Assembly: GCA_965230635.1 (NCBI GenBank)
Contig: CBDDLJ010000016.1
Coordinates: 320,089-384,088 of the forward strand
Origin: CBDDLJ01 sp965230635
Lineage (GTDB): Bacteria; Pseudomonadota; Gammaproteobacteria; UBA1113
Length of the DNA stretch: 64,000 nucleotides
Direction of reading: 5' to 3'
Shown here: piece by piece, positions 44,030 through 53,480 of the stretch
Layout of the letters: every line of letters starts with the position of its first letter
How positions within the stretch are numbered: the stretch's first letter is position 1
Program-made: the position numbers and the translations under genes
Notes under the pieces: model-generated
What the model was told of the DNA's origin: nothing
The model's input: only the letters and a program-made list of their open reading frames with translations
Database searches by the model: none

Positions 44030-44490
44030 TTTTTGATCCATAATTCTTGCTTAGCTTTCCCCCGGTAATTTTTTCAGCAAACTTATCAATCCTTAGCGGT
44101 TGCCATAGTTCGTGTTAGTTATTTTAACAGATAACAATAGTGCCTCTGTATCCGTTAGTATATGTCTCTTACGGCCACTAACTTTTTTCTATCCATCATA
44201 ACTATGATGTTCGCCGCGATCAATTATCCTGACCGATTGATTACCAACTATGCTTGCAGTGGCTGTTTGCGCATCTCCTTCAAGCTTTGTTAGCTTTCTG
44301 TGTAAGCAAGTAGGTATCTTCTCAAATACTTTCTCCCGAATCCAAGCACGATATTGTCTATAAACCGATTTTTATAGTAGGAAATAATTCGGCAAATGGC
44401 GTCAAAAAAACAGATTGCAATAAACTGAAATTTAACGATCAATCCAATGTGCATGTTGCCGATACAAGGCAATTTGGCTATTGACATTGC
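44030..44490 (-). pseudogene. Decayed IS5-family transposase
   Basis: Read on the minus strand from about 44362, one frame gives YRQYRAWIREKVFEKIP, then ATASIVGNQSVRIIDRGEHH, SYDG*KKVSGRKRHILTD and TEALLLSVKITNTN. This is the DDE core of IS5-group (IS1031/ISL2-like) transposases, whose usual text is YDGGKKVKGRKRHILVDT. At least three in-frame stops and upstream frame breaks show it is dead. Terminal inverted repeats were not found. It accounts for most of the gap between 43957 and 44532. Confidence 0.82.
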
Positions 44491-44532
44491 CTGTAAAAGC
44501 TAATAGTAGTAATAGATGATGAGCAGAAGAGA

Positions 44533-45177
44533 TTGTTTGAGATAACAATAATTTTTCGTATTATTTTTGTTGACAGTGAAGTGGAAGCAGTATTGGCATT
44601 TCTTCAGGATCAGCATGTGGATGGAAATGCTCGTTGCCATCTGGCAACAGGCGCCATTGCCTCGTTTTCGGAAAACCCTGATGCTGTGGAGGCGGTATTA
44701 ACGCTCCTTCAGCAGGAGAAAATGAATGAATGGAGTTGTACTAAGCTAGCTAGCAGAGCTTGCCAACATTGTGCTAAATGGCTCAATAAAACTCTTGTTT
44801 TTCTCGACAGTTTATTTTTCAAAGACTGTGATGTAAAGCAAGTATCTACGAGCTTTGATATTCCCATGTATGTAATACTGCCTTTGTATGAAAAGACTCA
44901 TGAGAAAGGTCGCCAGTATATTAAAGCGCAATTAGTAAAACACCATGTTTTAGTGTATGATCGAGCAGGCACTATATTGTTGAGACAAGCGGGGCAAACT
45001 GAACGTATCAGTTTATCACTGTTTATCAGCCAACAAATCAAACAAGCTCATCAATCGTCTCGCTTGACATTTGACAGTCCAGCAAGTACTGTATATCAGC
45101 AGAGATTCTTTTCAACATCGACAAATACGAATTCTTCGCTGATATTCCGTAGCATAAAATCTTGCTTTTTTCTTTAA
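44533..45177 (+). pseudogene. C-terminal fragment of a HEAT-repeat (NLR-like) protein
   Basis: The first 60 residues contain a 35-residue helical repeat (VEAVLAFLQDQHVDGNARCH ... NPDA, then VEAVLTLLQQEK) with the same length and text as the repeats at 63356-64000 (VDAVLAFLRDETV ... NPE). About 130 further residues are not recognised. The frame begins with TTG and no ribosome site, immediately after the IS5 remnant, so the 5' part was probably lost to insertion and deletion. It could still be expressed, but I consider it a broken relative of the NACHT protein. Confidence 0.72.
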
Positions 45178-45400
45178 AGTTTGGACGAATGGCAAATATA
45201 TAACATACTTAATCAATTAAATGTAAGCATTCAGCGAATCTTTAGTAATCTTTTTAGTTTATTCTAATACTGTTGTATCATGGCAGACTATTACAGAGTC
45301 ATTGTTCTATAAGTGTTCTATTTTTATTGTGTAAGATTAACTAGACTTATTATTAACAAATCGGTATGGTTAGCACTCGTTAAAAGTAAGATGACAATTG

Positions 45401-46981
45401 ATGAACCAATTAGAGTTAGAAATAGCCAAGCGACGGACTTTTGCCATTATTTCGCATCCTGATGCAGGTAAAACCACATTAACTGAAAAGTTATTGTTAT
45501 TTGGTGGCGCTATTCAATTAGCAGGGACAGTAAAAGGGCGTAAAGCATCGCGTCATGCCACTTCGGACTGGATGGAGTTAGAAAAGCAGCGCGGTATTTC
45601 GGTGACAACTTCGGTGATGCAATTTCCCTATCGTTCGAGCATTATTAATTTACTAGATACACCAGGCCATGAAGACTTTTCTGAAGACACTTATCGTACC
45701 TTAACGGCAGTTGATTCAGCTTTGATGGTGATTGATGCTGTAAAGGGGGTAGAAGCGCGCACAATTAAATTACTCAATGTTTGTCGCATGCGTGATACGC
45801 CAATCATCACATTTATCAATAAATTAGATCGAGACAGCCGTGAACCTGTTGAGTTGTTGGACGAAATTGAAGCGATTTTGAAAATCGAATGCGCTCCCAT
45901 CACATGGCCGATTGGTATGGGCAAGCATTTTCGTGGCATTTACCATTTGCAAGATGACAAAATTTATTTATATCAATCAGGGCGAGGTGATCGTGCACAT
46001 GACTTTGATGTAATTAACTCTTTAGATGACGTTAAAGCAGATGAGATCTTGGGGCAACAAGCAAATGATTTACGAGAAGAATTAGAGCTCGTCCGTGGCG
46101 CGAGTCATTCCTTTGATAGAGAAAAATACCTGGCAGGTGAGCAGACTCCGGTGTTTTTTGGCTCAGCTATCAACAATTTTGGAGTGCGTGAATTATTGGA
46201 TACATTTGTTAATATTTCTCCACCACCACAAAAAAGAGCGACAACAACGCGTGATATAGCACCAGAAGAAAAAGATTTTTCTGGGTTTGTTTTTAAAATT
46301 CAAGCCAATATGGATCCAGCTCACCGTGATCGCATTGCATTTTTTCGGATTTGCTCAGGATGTTACCGTAACGGTTCACGGGTAAAACATGTGAGACTAC
46401 AACGTGATATACAACTGCGTAATGCACTTACTTTTATGGCAGGCGAAAGAGAACATGTCGATGAAGCTTGGCCTGGCGACATTATTGGTATTCATAATTA
46501 TGGTACAATGAAAGTTGGAGACACTCTGTCTCAGAAAGAAACTTTGCAATTTACTGGTATCCCTAATTTTGCACCAGAATTATTTCGTCGTATCCAATTG
46601 CGTGACCCTTTGAAGTTAAAAGCATTGAAAAAGGGGTTGCAACAACTTTCGGAGGAAGGTGCAACACAGTTATTTAAGCCGTTGATAAACAATGATTTAA
46701 TTTTAGGCGCTGTCGGCGAGTTACAATTTGATGTCGTAGTACACCGCTTAAAATATGAATACAATGTTGAATGCAGTTATGAATCAGTTCCTGTTGCCAC
46801 AGCACGCTGGATTTATTCTGCAGACACTAATATGTTAAACGAATTTAAGAAAAAAAATATGCAATACTTAGCGCTAGATAGTGCTGAGGAATTGACGTAT
46901 TTAGCATCTAGCCAAGTTAATTTAACATTGGCTATAGAGCGATGGCCGGATATTAAGTTTTTGCCTACCCGTGAGCATTGA
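45401..46981 (+). CDS. prfC: Peptide chain release factor 3
   Basis: GTPase that recycles RF1/RF2 from the ribosome. G1 HPDAGKTTLTEKLLLFGGAI, the RF3-type switch KGRKASRHATSDWMELEKQRG, G3 DTPGHEDFSEDTYRTL and G4 NKLD are intact; C-terminal FDVVVHRLKYEYNVE is typical. Length 526 aa matches E. coli. ATG 45401 is preferred to the TTG one codon upstream. It stands alone between accessory genes and the convergent MFS gene. Confidence 0.97.
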   Translation: MNQLELEIAKRRTFAIISHPDAGKTTLTEKLLLFGGAIQLAGTVKGRKASRHATSDWMELEKQRGISVTTSVMQFPYRSSIINLLDTPGHEDFSEDTYRTLTAVDSALMVIDAVKGVEARTIKLLNVCRMRDTPIITFINKLDRDSREPVELLDEIEAILKIECAPITWPIGMGKHFRGIYHLQDDKIYLYQSGRGDRAHDFDVINSLDDVKADEILGQQANDLREELELVRGASHSFDREKYLAGEQTPVFFGSAINNFGVRELLDTFVNISPPPQKRATTTRDIAPEEKDFSGFVFKIQANMDPAHRDRIAFFRICSGCYRNGSRVKHVRLQRDIQLRNALTFMAGEREHVDEAWPGDIIGIHNYGTMKVGDTLSQKETLQFTGIPNFAPELFRRIQLRDPLKLKALKKGLQQLSEEGATQLFKPLINNDLILGAVGELQFDVVVHRLKYEYNVECSYESVPVATARWIYSADTNMLNEFKKKNMQYLALDSAEELTYLASSQVNLTLAIERWPDIKFLPTREH

Positions 46982-47068
46982 TTTTTTTATTACTAGCACT
47001 AATGCAATTAGTATCAGAAAAATAGAAGAACAGGCACCCACTCAAACATAGTTGTGCTATCATTAGCA

Positions 47069-48592
47069 CTAGGTATTTTTCTTTATCGCTAATGCTAATC
47101 CCAATGAGAGTAGCACCAGGGACAAACAAAGTAACATGCTTAAGGTGAAACCAAAAGTAAATGCTTGGTTTATGGTTTCAACCAAGGTGTTCAATATGTC
47201 TTTGTGAAATAGAGTAGTATTATCACGTATATTTTTCGCGCCAGAGATAGCGTGTTTAACTGTTATAAGTTGCTGGTTGTTCAATACGATATTACTATCG
47301 TGTAGTAATTGCATAAATCGTTGTTTATTAGCCCATGCTAAAAGTGAACCACTGACTGCTATACCAAGAGATGCACCAATAAATCCAGATGTTGCTAACA
47401 CACTTGTTGCAGCGGCAATTTTCTTTTTAGGGACTGACACAAGTGCACCAACTGTTGTGCTTGGGATAAAAAGTGCTACTGCAATGCCAGCAAAAAATAA
47501 ACCCATGATCAGTTGCTTTTCACTCATATTCAGAAAAAGAAGTGTTAGTAATAAACAGGCGAATAGAGAGCAACAAGTACCAGCAATAAGTGCGTGTTTG
47601 AATCCAATTTTATCTATTAATTTTCCAGCGGGTAACGCAAATATACCAAAAACCAGGGTCATGAACAGTAAGGTTGTGCCTGCTTTGATAGGAGAATAAT
47701 CTAATACATTTTGCATGAATAAGCTTAGTATAAATAGCAGTGAAAAATAGACAAAAGTTAACAGTGTTCGGGCTATATTGACAATAGCAAATACTTTATT
47801 GCTTAACAATTTTAATTCTAAAAATGGCTTGGCAGACGTTATTTCAAACTGAATAAAATAAGCTAACAAACAAAGTCCAGCTAATATTGAAATAATAAAT
47901 TGCCAAGAAGTTATTCCCCATTGACTTATTTCATTTAATGCGGTGATTATCAAAAACATACCGCAGACTAAACTGAAAATGGCAGGTATTGGTAATTTTT
48001 CTTGCTGACGTTGTTCATCGGCATGATAATATTTATGGATAATAATTAGTGCATATAAACACAGTGGAACGTTGATAAAGAAAATCCAACGCCAATTAAA
48101 TAATTCAATGATGATGCCACTAAAGGTTGGGCCAAATGCTTGTGCAAGACTGGCTATAGACAATAATAACCCTATTGCAAAGCCTTGTTGTTCCTTGGGG
48201 AAAATCGAACGTGCTAGGACAATACCGATAGGAAATGTAAATGCAACACATGCTCCTTGCAAAATTCTTGCAAGCATTATTGAATATTCTCCCTGGGAGA
48301 TGCCAACGAATACGGAACTTATTGCAAAGATGAAGAGTGCAATGCTATAGACTCTACGTATACCGTAAATTTCACCGATTCTACCTCCTAGCGCCATTAA
48401 TGAGGCCGCAGCGATTGTGTAACCGTCAACAATCCATTGTGCGGTTGTTAAATTGGTATTTAATTCACTCGCAATAGTCGCTAAAGCTAAGTTAACTGCT
48501 GTCATATCAATATCAACTAAAATAATCGCAATAGCAAATGCTGAAAATAATAACCATTTTTCTATTGAGGTGGCTTGGCTTTGCTCGTTCAT
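47069..48592 (-). CDS. MFS transporter, DHA2 (EmrB/QacA) type
   Basis: A 507-residue protein with about 14 hydrophobic helices. VDIDMTAVNLALATIASELN in helix 1, WIVDGYTIAAASLMALGGRIGEIYG (motif A region) and the fingerprint ARILQGACVAFTFPIGIVLARSIFP mark the 14-TM drug:H+ antiporter group. No EmrA-like partner is adjacent. Its ATG overlaps the HPr stop by 4 bp, so it is the last gene of the rpoN-to-HPr run, an unusual tail for that operon. Confidence 0.9.
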   Translation of the reverse strand: MNEQSQATSIEKWLLFSAFAIAIILVDIDMTAVNLALATIASELNTNLTTAQWIVDGYTIAAASLMALGGRIGEIYGIRRVYSIALFIFAISSVFVGISQGEYSIMLARILQGACVAFTFPIGIVLARSIFPKEQQGFAIGLLLSIASLAQAFGPTFSGIIIELFNWRWIFFINVPLCLYALIIIHKYYHADEQRQQEKLPIPAIFSLVCGMFLIITALNEISQWGITSWQFIISILAGLCLLAYFIQFEITSAKPFLELKLLSNKVFAIVNIARTLLTFVYFSLLFILSLFMQNVLDYSPIKAGTTLLFMTLVFGIFALPAGKLIDKIGFKHALIAGTCCSLFACLLLTLLFLNMSEKQLIMGLFFAGIAVALFIPSTTVGALVSVPKKKIAAATSVLATSGFIGASLGIAVSGSLLAWANKQRFMQLLHDSNIVLNNQQLITVKHAISGAKNIRDNTTLFHKDILNTLVETINQAFTFGFTLSMLLCLSLVLLSLGLALAIKKNT

Positions 48593-48858
48593 TCTTCTTC
48601 TCCAAAACGATTATTAACCAATGCTTCTAAGTCAGTCAAAGCAGTATTTGCATCAGCACCATCAGCAATTAATTCTAACTCGGTACCTTTACTGGCAGCA
48701 AGCATCATGATGCCCATAATACTTTTACCATTAACGCGTTTATCTTTGCGACAGACTTCAATTTTGCTAGCATATCGGCTGGCTTGTGCTACAAATTTGG
48801 CTGATGCTCGCGCATGTAATCCCAATTTGTTAATAATAGTGACTTTTTTAGATAACAT
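48589..48858 (-). CDS. HPr phosphocarrier protein
   Basis: From ATG 48858 (AAGGAAG upstream) the protein is 89 residues. NKLGLHARASAKF places the phosphorylated histidine at position 15, and NGKSIMGIM places a serine at position 46, the site used by HPr kinase. Having both suggests it is regulated by the HprK encoded upstream, unlike a plain NPr. It receives phosphate from an EI/PtsP enzyme not present in this window and passes it to the two IIA proteins nearby. Confidence 0.93.
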   Translation of the reverse strand: MLSKKVTIINKLGLHARASAKFVAQASRYASKIEVCRKDKRVNGKSIMGIMMLAASKGTELELIADGADANTALTDLEALVNNRFGEEE

Positions 48859-48877
48859 TGGTTGCTTCCTTTCCAGA

Positions 48878-49273
48878 TTATTGATTTTCATTTTCGTAAG
48901 TACAATTTACAACACCTTCCTTGCCACCTTGTATGGCTTTTTCAGTGAGTTCTTCTAAACTAAGATCAGAATAATTGAGTATCTTAATTAACATGGGTAA
49001 ATTTAGTCCTGAAATAACACGGATATTTTTGTGTTTATGTAATGCTAATGCAATATTACAAGGGGTGGATCCGTACATATCGGTAAGAATGAGCATGCTC
49101 TGATTTGAATTGGTTAGTGGCTCGAGTTTTATAATAATATCTTCTGGGTTATGATGATAATTAACAGCGACAATTTTTATCGGCATAGGTAGCGTGCCAA
49201 AGGTTTTTTTAGCAGCACTTAATAACGATGTCCCGATGTGATCATGGGTAATTAATAGTATTTGAGTGCTCAT
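48878..49273 (-). CDS. PTS fructose/mannose-type IIA component
   Basis: A 131-residue stand-alone EIIA of the mannose family. ILLITHDHIGTSLL has the phosphorylated His10, and ILTDMYGSTPCNIAL is the other conserved segment. No IIB/IIC permease genes are adjacent, so a regulatory rather than transport role is likely, as in the ptsN-hprK-rapZ-IIA-HPr clusters of other proteobacteria. It overlaps rapZ by ATGA. Confidence 0.92.
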   Translation of the reverse strand: MSTQILLITHDHIGTSLLSAAKKTFGTLPMPIKIVAVNYHHNPEDIIIKLEPLTNSNQSMLILTDMYGSTPCNIALALHKHKNIRVISGLNLPMLIKILNYSDLSLEELTEKAIQGGKEGVVNCTYENENQ

Positions 49274-50112
49274 ATTAGCTCCCTATGTCTGAGTTGTGAG
49301 GATTGACCATTCTTTTTCAATAATTTAGCTAATGCATTAGCTATAAAAACAGAACGATGCTGTCCTCCTGTACAACCGATAGAAATAGTCATATAGCTGC
49401 GATTACTGGCTATAAAAAGCGGGATCCAATTTAATAAAAAATCTTTTAACACGTTTAAATGTTGTGTTGTCTCTGTGTGCTGCATTAAAAAATTTTTGAT
49501 TTCTTTATCAAGTCCTGTGTACTGGCGTAACTCTGTTTGCCAGTAAGGATTGGGAAGAAAGCGAACATCAAAAATATAGTCACTATCTTGTGGGATGCCG
49601 TATTTATAACCAAATGATTGTAATAAGAGGGAGAAATTATTCTGTGTATGACAAATTCTGTTATTGATAGTTTGGCGTAATTGATGTAGTGTGAGATGAC
49701 TTGTCTCAAGGCGAAAATCCGCCAGGTGGGCAATGGGTTGCAATAATTCTTTTTCTTGCTCTATCGCTTCTTGCAGTGATGTGTCTGTATCAGTAAGAGG
49801 ATGCTTGCGGCGTGTTTCGCTGAAGCGTTTAAATAACGTATTATTATCTGCATCTAAATATAAAATTTGACAGTCGTGACCAGCTTTTTTTACATCCAGA
49901 ATAGTTTGATGAAAGTGATCAAGATCATGAGGTAAGTTACGTGCATCAATCCCGATAGCGATTTTCTGATAGCTATCTTGAATATGCTCAATCAATGTGA
50001 GTAGCAGTGTGGCAGGCAAATTATCAATACAGTAATAACCGGAATCTTCCAGCAGATGTAATGAAATGCTTTTTCCCGAGCCCGATCGGCCACTAACAAT
50101 GATCAGTTTCAT
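49270..50112 (-). CDS. rapZ: RNase adapter / nucleotide-binding protein RapZ
   Basis: P-loop protein with GRSGSGKS at residues 8-15 and the C-terminal IGCTGGQHRSVFIANAL typical of the family. In E. coli RapZ guides RNase E to the small RNA GlmZ and so controls GlmS. Length is 280 aa, as expected. Its start lies 20 bp inside the end of hprK, so the two are coupled. Confidence 0.95.
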   Translation of the reverse strand: MKLIIVSGRSGSGKSISLHLLEDSGYYCIDNLPATLLLTLIEHIQDSYQKIAIGIDARNLPHDLDHFHQTILDVKKAGHDCQILYLDADNNTLFKRFSETRRKHPLTDTDTSLQEAIEQEKELLQPIAHLADFRLETSHLTLHQLRQTINNRICHTQNNFSLLLQSFGYKYGIPQDSDYIFDVRFLPNPYWQTELRQYTGLDKEIKNFLMQHTETTQHLNVLKDFLLNWIPLFIASNRSYMTISIGCTGGQHRSVFIANALAKLLKKNGQSSQLRHRELI

Positions 50113-50665
50113 TTTGTTTTTCCATCATTTTTTCTTGGCGACTAGCAAATTCTTTACTGGCAATATAACCTGTGTTTTTCAATACTTGGTTGCGCACAGC
50201 ACCTTCAACTAAAACGGATAAATGGCGGCCTGGAGCAACCGGGATGGTGACTTCAGGAATGGGGACATTAAATATTTTTTGATCTCGATACATACCGTAT
50301 AAACGATCAATGTTCTTTAACTCTTGATTTTCCATCGCAATTAAATGTACTACTAATTGTAAGCGTTTATTTTCCTTAATGGCGGTATCGCCAAACATCA
50401 CGCGGATATTAAGCACACCCAAACCACGAACTTCTAAAAAATCTTGCAATAATTCGGGACATTCTCCGACAATGGTTTCTTCATTGATTAAAGTAAATTT
50501 CACAGCGTCATCGGCAATTAAGCGATGACCGCGGTTGATCAAGCTAAGAGCAATTTCACTTTTTCCAATGCCGCTGTTTCCAGTTAACAATACGCCGACA
50601 CCGAGCACATCTAGAAATACTCCATGTATGGTCAGTGTTTTTGTTTCTGTCTCTGTCTCATTCAT
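50093..50665 (-). CDS. hprK: HPr kinase/phosphorylase, short form
   Basis: Only the C-terminal catalytic domain is present: 190 residues against about 310 for full-length HprK. The Walker A is LLTGNSGIGKSEIAL (GNSGIGKS at 29-36), followed by HRLIADDAV and the HprK signature EVRGLGVLNIRVMFG. The N-terminal domain is missing, as in many alphaproteobacteria. No frame upstream encodes it, since ptsN fills that space and overlaps by 8 bp. The HPr gene downstream has the Ser46 target, so the enzyme is probably active. Confidence 0.9.
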   Translation of the reverse strand: MNETETETKTLTIHGVFLDVLGVGVLLTGNSGIGKSEIALSLINRGHRLIADDAVKFTLINEETIVGECPELLQDFLEVRGLGVLNIRVMFGDTAIKENKRLQLVVHLIAMENQELKNIDRLYGMYRDQKIFNVPIPEVTIPVAPGRHLSVLVEGAVRNQVLKNTGYIASKEFASRQEKMMEKQNETDHC

Positions 50666-51113
50666 TATAGTGTGTGGCTACCTTATACAAATCGTCTTCA
50701 TTTTGAGCATGGCGTAATGCTTGTCGATAATTCGTATTGCTAAAAACTTTAGCAATATTGGCCAGTAAGTCTAGGTGCTCATTTGTACAATTTTCCGGTG
50801 CTACAATGGTTAACATAATATCGACTAATTCATTATCAACTGCATCAAAATCAATGCCCTTAGGTAGAATGGTCAATGAAGCAAGGGTTCTATCAAGTGT
50901 TTTCATGCGGCAATGTGGAATCGCGACACCATGGCCAATACCTGTACTACCTAAACGTTCACGTGACATTAAGTTTTCAAATAAATGCGTAGCATCGATA
51001 CCCGTTTGAAAATCTGAAATTTTATGACTGATTTGCTCTAACGCTCGTTTTTTGCTGTCTGCAACAAAGTGGTTGAGTGTGAGTTGTTTTTCTAACACAT
51101 CCTTCAAAAGCAT
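50658..51113 (-). CDS. ptsN: Nitrogen-regulatory PTS IIA protein
   Basis: EIIA-Ntr of about 151 residues. LGSTGIGHGVAIPHCRMKTL carries the active histidine (67 from the chosen start). ATG 51113 follows TAGGAA at proper spacing; a TTG two codons upstream is an alternative. The family controls potassium uptake and sigma-54-linked responses. Between hpf and hprK, as expected. Confidence 0.94.
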   Translation of the reverse strand: MLLKDVLEKQLTLNHFVADSKKRALEQISHKISDFQTGIDATHLFENLMSRERLGSTGIGHGVAIPHCRMKTLDRTLASLTILPKGIDFDAVDNELVDIMLTIVAPENCTNEHLDLLANIAKVFSNTNYRQALRHAQNEDDLYKVATHYNE

Positions 51114-51222
51114 ATACAATTTCCTACATGTTATACAGCCAAAGGATAACGTGATTTATAGCAGATGCCTACTTTTAGTTAAATAAAATCACAAATTAAT
51201 CTGTTTTCACGTTAAATGAGAA

Positions 51223-51519
51223 TCATTCCTGGTGAGAGGATTGCTTTTCTTTATGTTTTTTGATTTGTTTATCTAATTTATCAACAACATTATCAATAGC
51301 ACTGTACATATTTTCAGAACTGGCACTGGCATGAAAATTTGCACCAGCAGAATGGACCGATACTTTAACCGTTTGTTTGAGTTTTTTTTCAACTGAAAAA
51401 GTGACATCCATGTTGATGATACGATCGAAATGGCGTTTAAGTCGCTCAAGTTTTTCTTCAGTGAATTCTCGTAAAGGCTGGGTGAGTTCGAATTGTTGGC
51501 CAGGAAAATTAATTTGCAT
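51223..51519 (-). CDS. hpf: Ribosome hibernation promoting factor
   Basis: Short HPF (98 residues) that stabilises inactive 100S ribosomes. MQINFPGQQFELTQPLREF and KTVKVSVHSAGANFHASASS match the beta-alpha-beta fold; DKLDKQIKKHKEK is the C-terminal helix. ATG 51519 follows AGGAG; an upstream in-frame start nine codons earlier lacks one. It follows rpoN by 36 bp. Confidence 0.93.
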   Translation of the reverse strand: MQINFPGQQFELTQPLREFTEEKLERLKRHFDRIINMDVTFSVEKKLKQTVKVSVHSAGANFHASASSENMYSAIDNVVDKLDKQIKKHKEKQSSHQE

Positions 51520-51555
51520 CACGATACTCCTATTGTTTTCTAACACTCATATATA

Positions 51556-53025
51556 TTAGGCAAATTGGTTTTGCCGTTTGCGTAAATTTGAAGCGGGAAT
51601 TTTCATTGCTTCACGGTATTTTGTAATGGTTCGCCTAGCAATATTAATCCCTTGCTGTGTTGCTAGTAATGTAGCAATTTTATTATCACTTAACGGTTTA
51701 TTCTGTGGTTCTCCAGCAATAATTTTTTTAATTAATGCGCGAATTGCAATAGATGAACATTCTTGCCCATCATTTTTTTGTAAGTGACTAGAGAAAAAAT
51801 ATTTTAATTCGTAAATCCCAATAGGGGTTTGAATGTATTTTTGATTAGTGATCCGTGAAACGGTTGATTCATGTAATTGTGTTTCTTCCGCAATGTCTTG
51901 CAAAATCAAGGGTTTCATGGCGATATCGCCATAGTCTAAGAAAGCTTGTTGTTTGTTAATAATACAGGTGGAAACTTTCAAAAGTGTTTCATTGCGACTA
52001 GAGACGCTCTTTACTAACCAGCGAGCTTCTTGTAATTGCTGCTTTAATTGTAAATAATTTTCGCGTGATTTGTGCTGGCCGAGAATTGAGGCATAGTAGC
52101 GATTGACTTGAATTGCTGGAGTAATCGCATTATTTAATTCAATAACCCATTTGTTATTATTTTTTGACACAATAACATCAGGAATAATATATTCTGTTTC
52201 AGATTCTGCAATTTCATAACGTGGACGAGGGCTTAATGATTTAATCAGACTGATTATTTCCAACGTTTCTTGCTCGGTTAACTGGCATTGCTGGCGAATT
52301 TTTTTGTAATCGTGGCTAGCAATGTCTTGTAAAAAATCTTGCACTAGTCGGTTAGCTTGCTGTAAGTGAGCGGTGTCTTCAGGTAGCTGGTGTAACTGTA
52401 TTAGCAAGTACTCCTTAAGATCGCGCGAACCGACGCCAATAGGATCAAATTGTTGAACACGATGTAATACGGATTCAATTTCTGCAATGTTGGTTTCTAT
52501 GCTTGATTGCTTTAGTACCTCTTGTAATTCAGTGAGTGGCGTTGGTAAATAGCCGTACTCGTCGATGGAATCGATAATAGTTTCACTAATGCGTTTATCT
52601 TTTTCAGAAAAAGGTGTTAACTGCATTTGCCAATTCAAGTGTTCTTTAAATGAGCTAGTTTGCTCATCTTTTATGTCATAGCTAAAAGAATCATAGTCTT
52701 CTTTGTGTTGTCTAGGCTTAACATCCGGCCACACACTGTCAGCAGAATGGCTTTCAGTAGCGGAGGTTACTGTCTCTTCGGTTATGATTTCTTTTTTATC
52801 AGTTGATGATATATGGTTAATTTGTTTGCCATCGATATCATTTTCTAATTTTTCAACAGGCGGTGTTGCGTCTTCAGATAACTCAAGTAAGGGATTGCTT
52901 TCAAGACCTTTGTGAATTTCTTGGGCCAATTCTTGGGCAGATAACTGCAACAACCGTATCGCCTGCTGTAACTGGGGAGTCAGCGTTAATTGTTGTCCAA
53001 GCTTTGTTCCAAGTACTTGCTTCAT
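51556..53025 (-). CDS. rpoN: RNA polymerase sigma-54 factor
   Basis: Region I is the glutamine/leucine-rich N-terminus (LTLTPQLQQAIRLLQLSAQE), then an acidic region II, a core-binding domain with FDPIGVGSRDLKEYLLIQL, and the C-terminal RpoN box ARRTITKYRE (residues 463-472). Length 489 aa is normal. It directs transcription needing enhancer-binding proteins. First gene of the run to HPr. Unlike in E. coli, it is separated from lptB by a 1 kb stretch with a small opposite-strand gene. Confidence 0.97.
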   Translation of the reverse strand: MKQVLGTKLGQQLTLTPQLQQAIRLLQLSAQELAQEIHKGLESNPLLELSEDATPPVEKLENDIDGKQINHISSTDKKEIITEETVTSATESHSADSVWPDVKPRQHKEDYDSFSYDIKDEQTSSFKEHLNWQMQLTPFSEKDKRISETIIDSIDEYGYLPTPLTELQEVLKQSSIETNIAEIESVLHRVQQFDPIGVGSRDLKEYLLIQLHQLPEDTAHLQQANRLVQDFLQDIASHDYKKIRQQCQLTEQETLEIISLIKSLSPRPRYEIAESETEYIIPDVIVSKNNNKWVIELNNAITPAIQVNRYYASILGQHKSRENYLQLKQQLQEARWLVKSVSSRNETLLKVSTCIINKQQAFLDYGDIAMKPLILQDIAEETQLHESTVSRITNQKYIQTPIGIYELKYFFSSHLQKNDGQECSSIAIRALIKKIIAGEPQNKPLSDNKIATLLATQQGINIARRTITKYREAMKIPASNLRKRQNQFA

Positions 53026-53480
53026 ACTATTAAGTTTAACCCATCATTCCTTTTTCGTATAACAAAATCACAAAATATTCTGACTATTTTGTGAGCACCC
53101 TGTTTGTTACCCAACATCATCTTACGCTAATCGTGCTGGTTTGTCAGCATTTGCCGCAGGAGCAAAAAAATTTTTAAATAATACTTGAAAGTTCTCTGTT
53201 TGATCTCTATAGTGATAGTTAGAACGAGAAGAGAACTATTATAATAGAGTCGTTTCTTGAGTAAACAGCATGTTGCTATTGTACTATAAAAATACAATCT
53301 ACTAATAATGAAGAAAATACGCTCATGCTGTTTATTTATTTTATATCAAAGAGAAATATAACCATTTAATCTAACTAGGTTTGATATTGAATGTTCCTAT
53401 TTAAGCCAATTTTAGTGATGAAATTGGCTAAGTAGAGGCTTTCTTAGAGAATATTGAATGAAAAGAAAAAAGGAGACAAG
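53026..53480. other. Intergenic region upstream of rpoN with a long inverted repeat
   Basis: No gene seen. It holds the rpoN promoter region on one side and that of the 106-aa gene on the other. TAAACAGCATG (53262-53272) and CATGCTGTTTA (53324-53334) are perfect 11-bp inverted arms 51 bp apart. AAAGGAG just before 53481 is a ribosome site. Confidence 0.5.

Noticed and set aside
43791..44490. MITE copy 2 and IS5 remnant as one composite element
   Set aside because: MITE copy 1 occurs without any transposase and its ends are not seen around the IS5 remnant, so they are probably independent.
46981..47069. Terminator between prfC and the MFS gene
   Set aside because: ACTAAT-GCA-ATTAGT forms only a 6-bp AT-rich stem without a following T-run, too weak to call.
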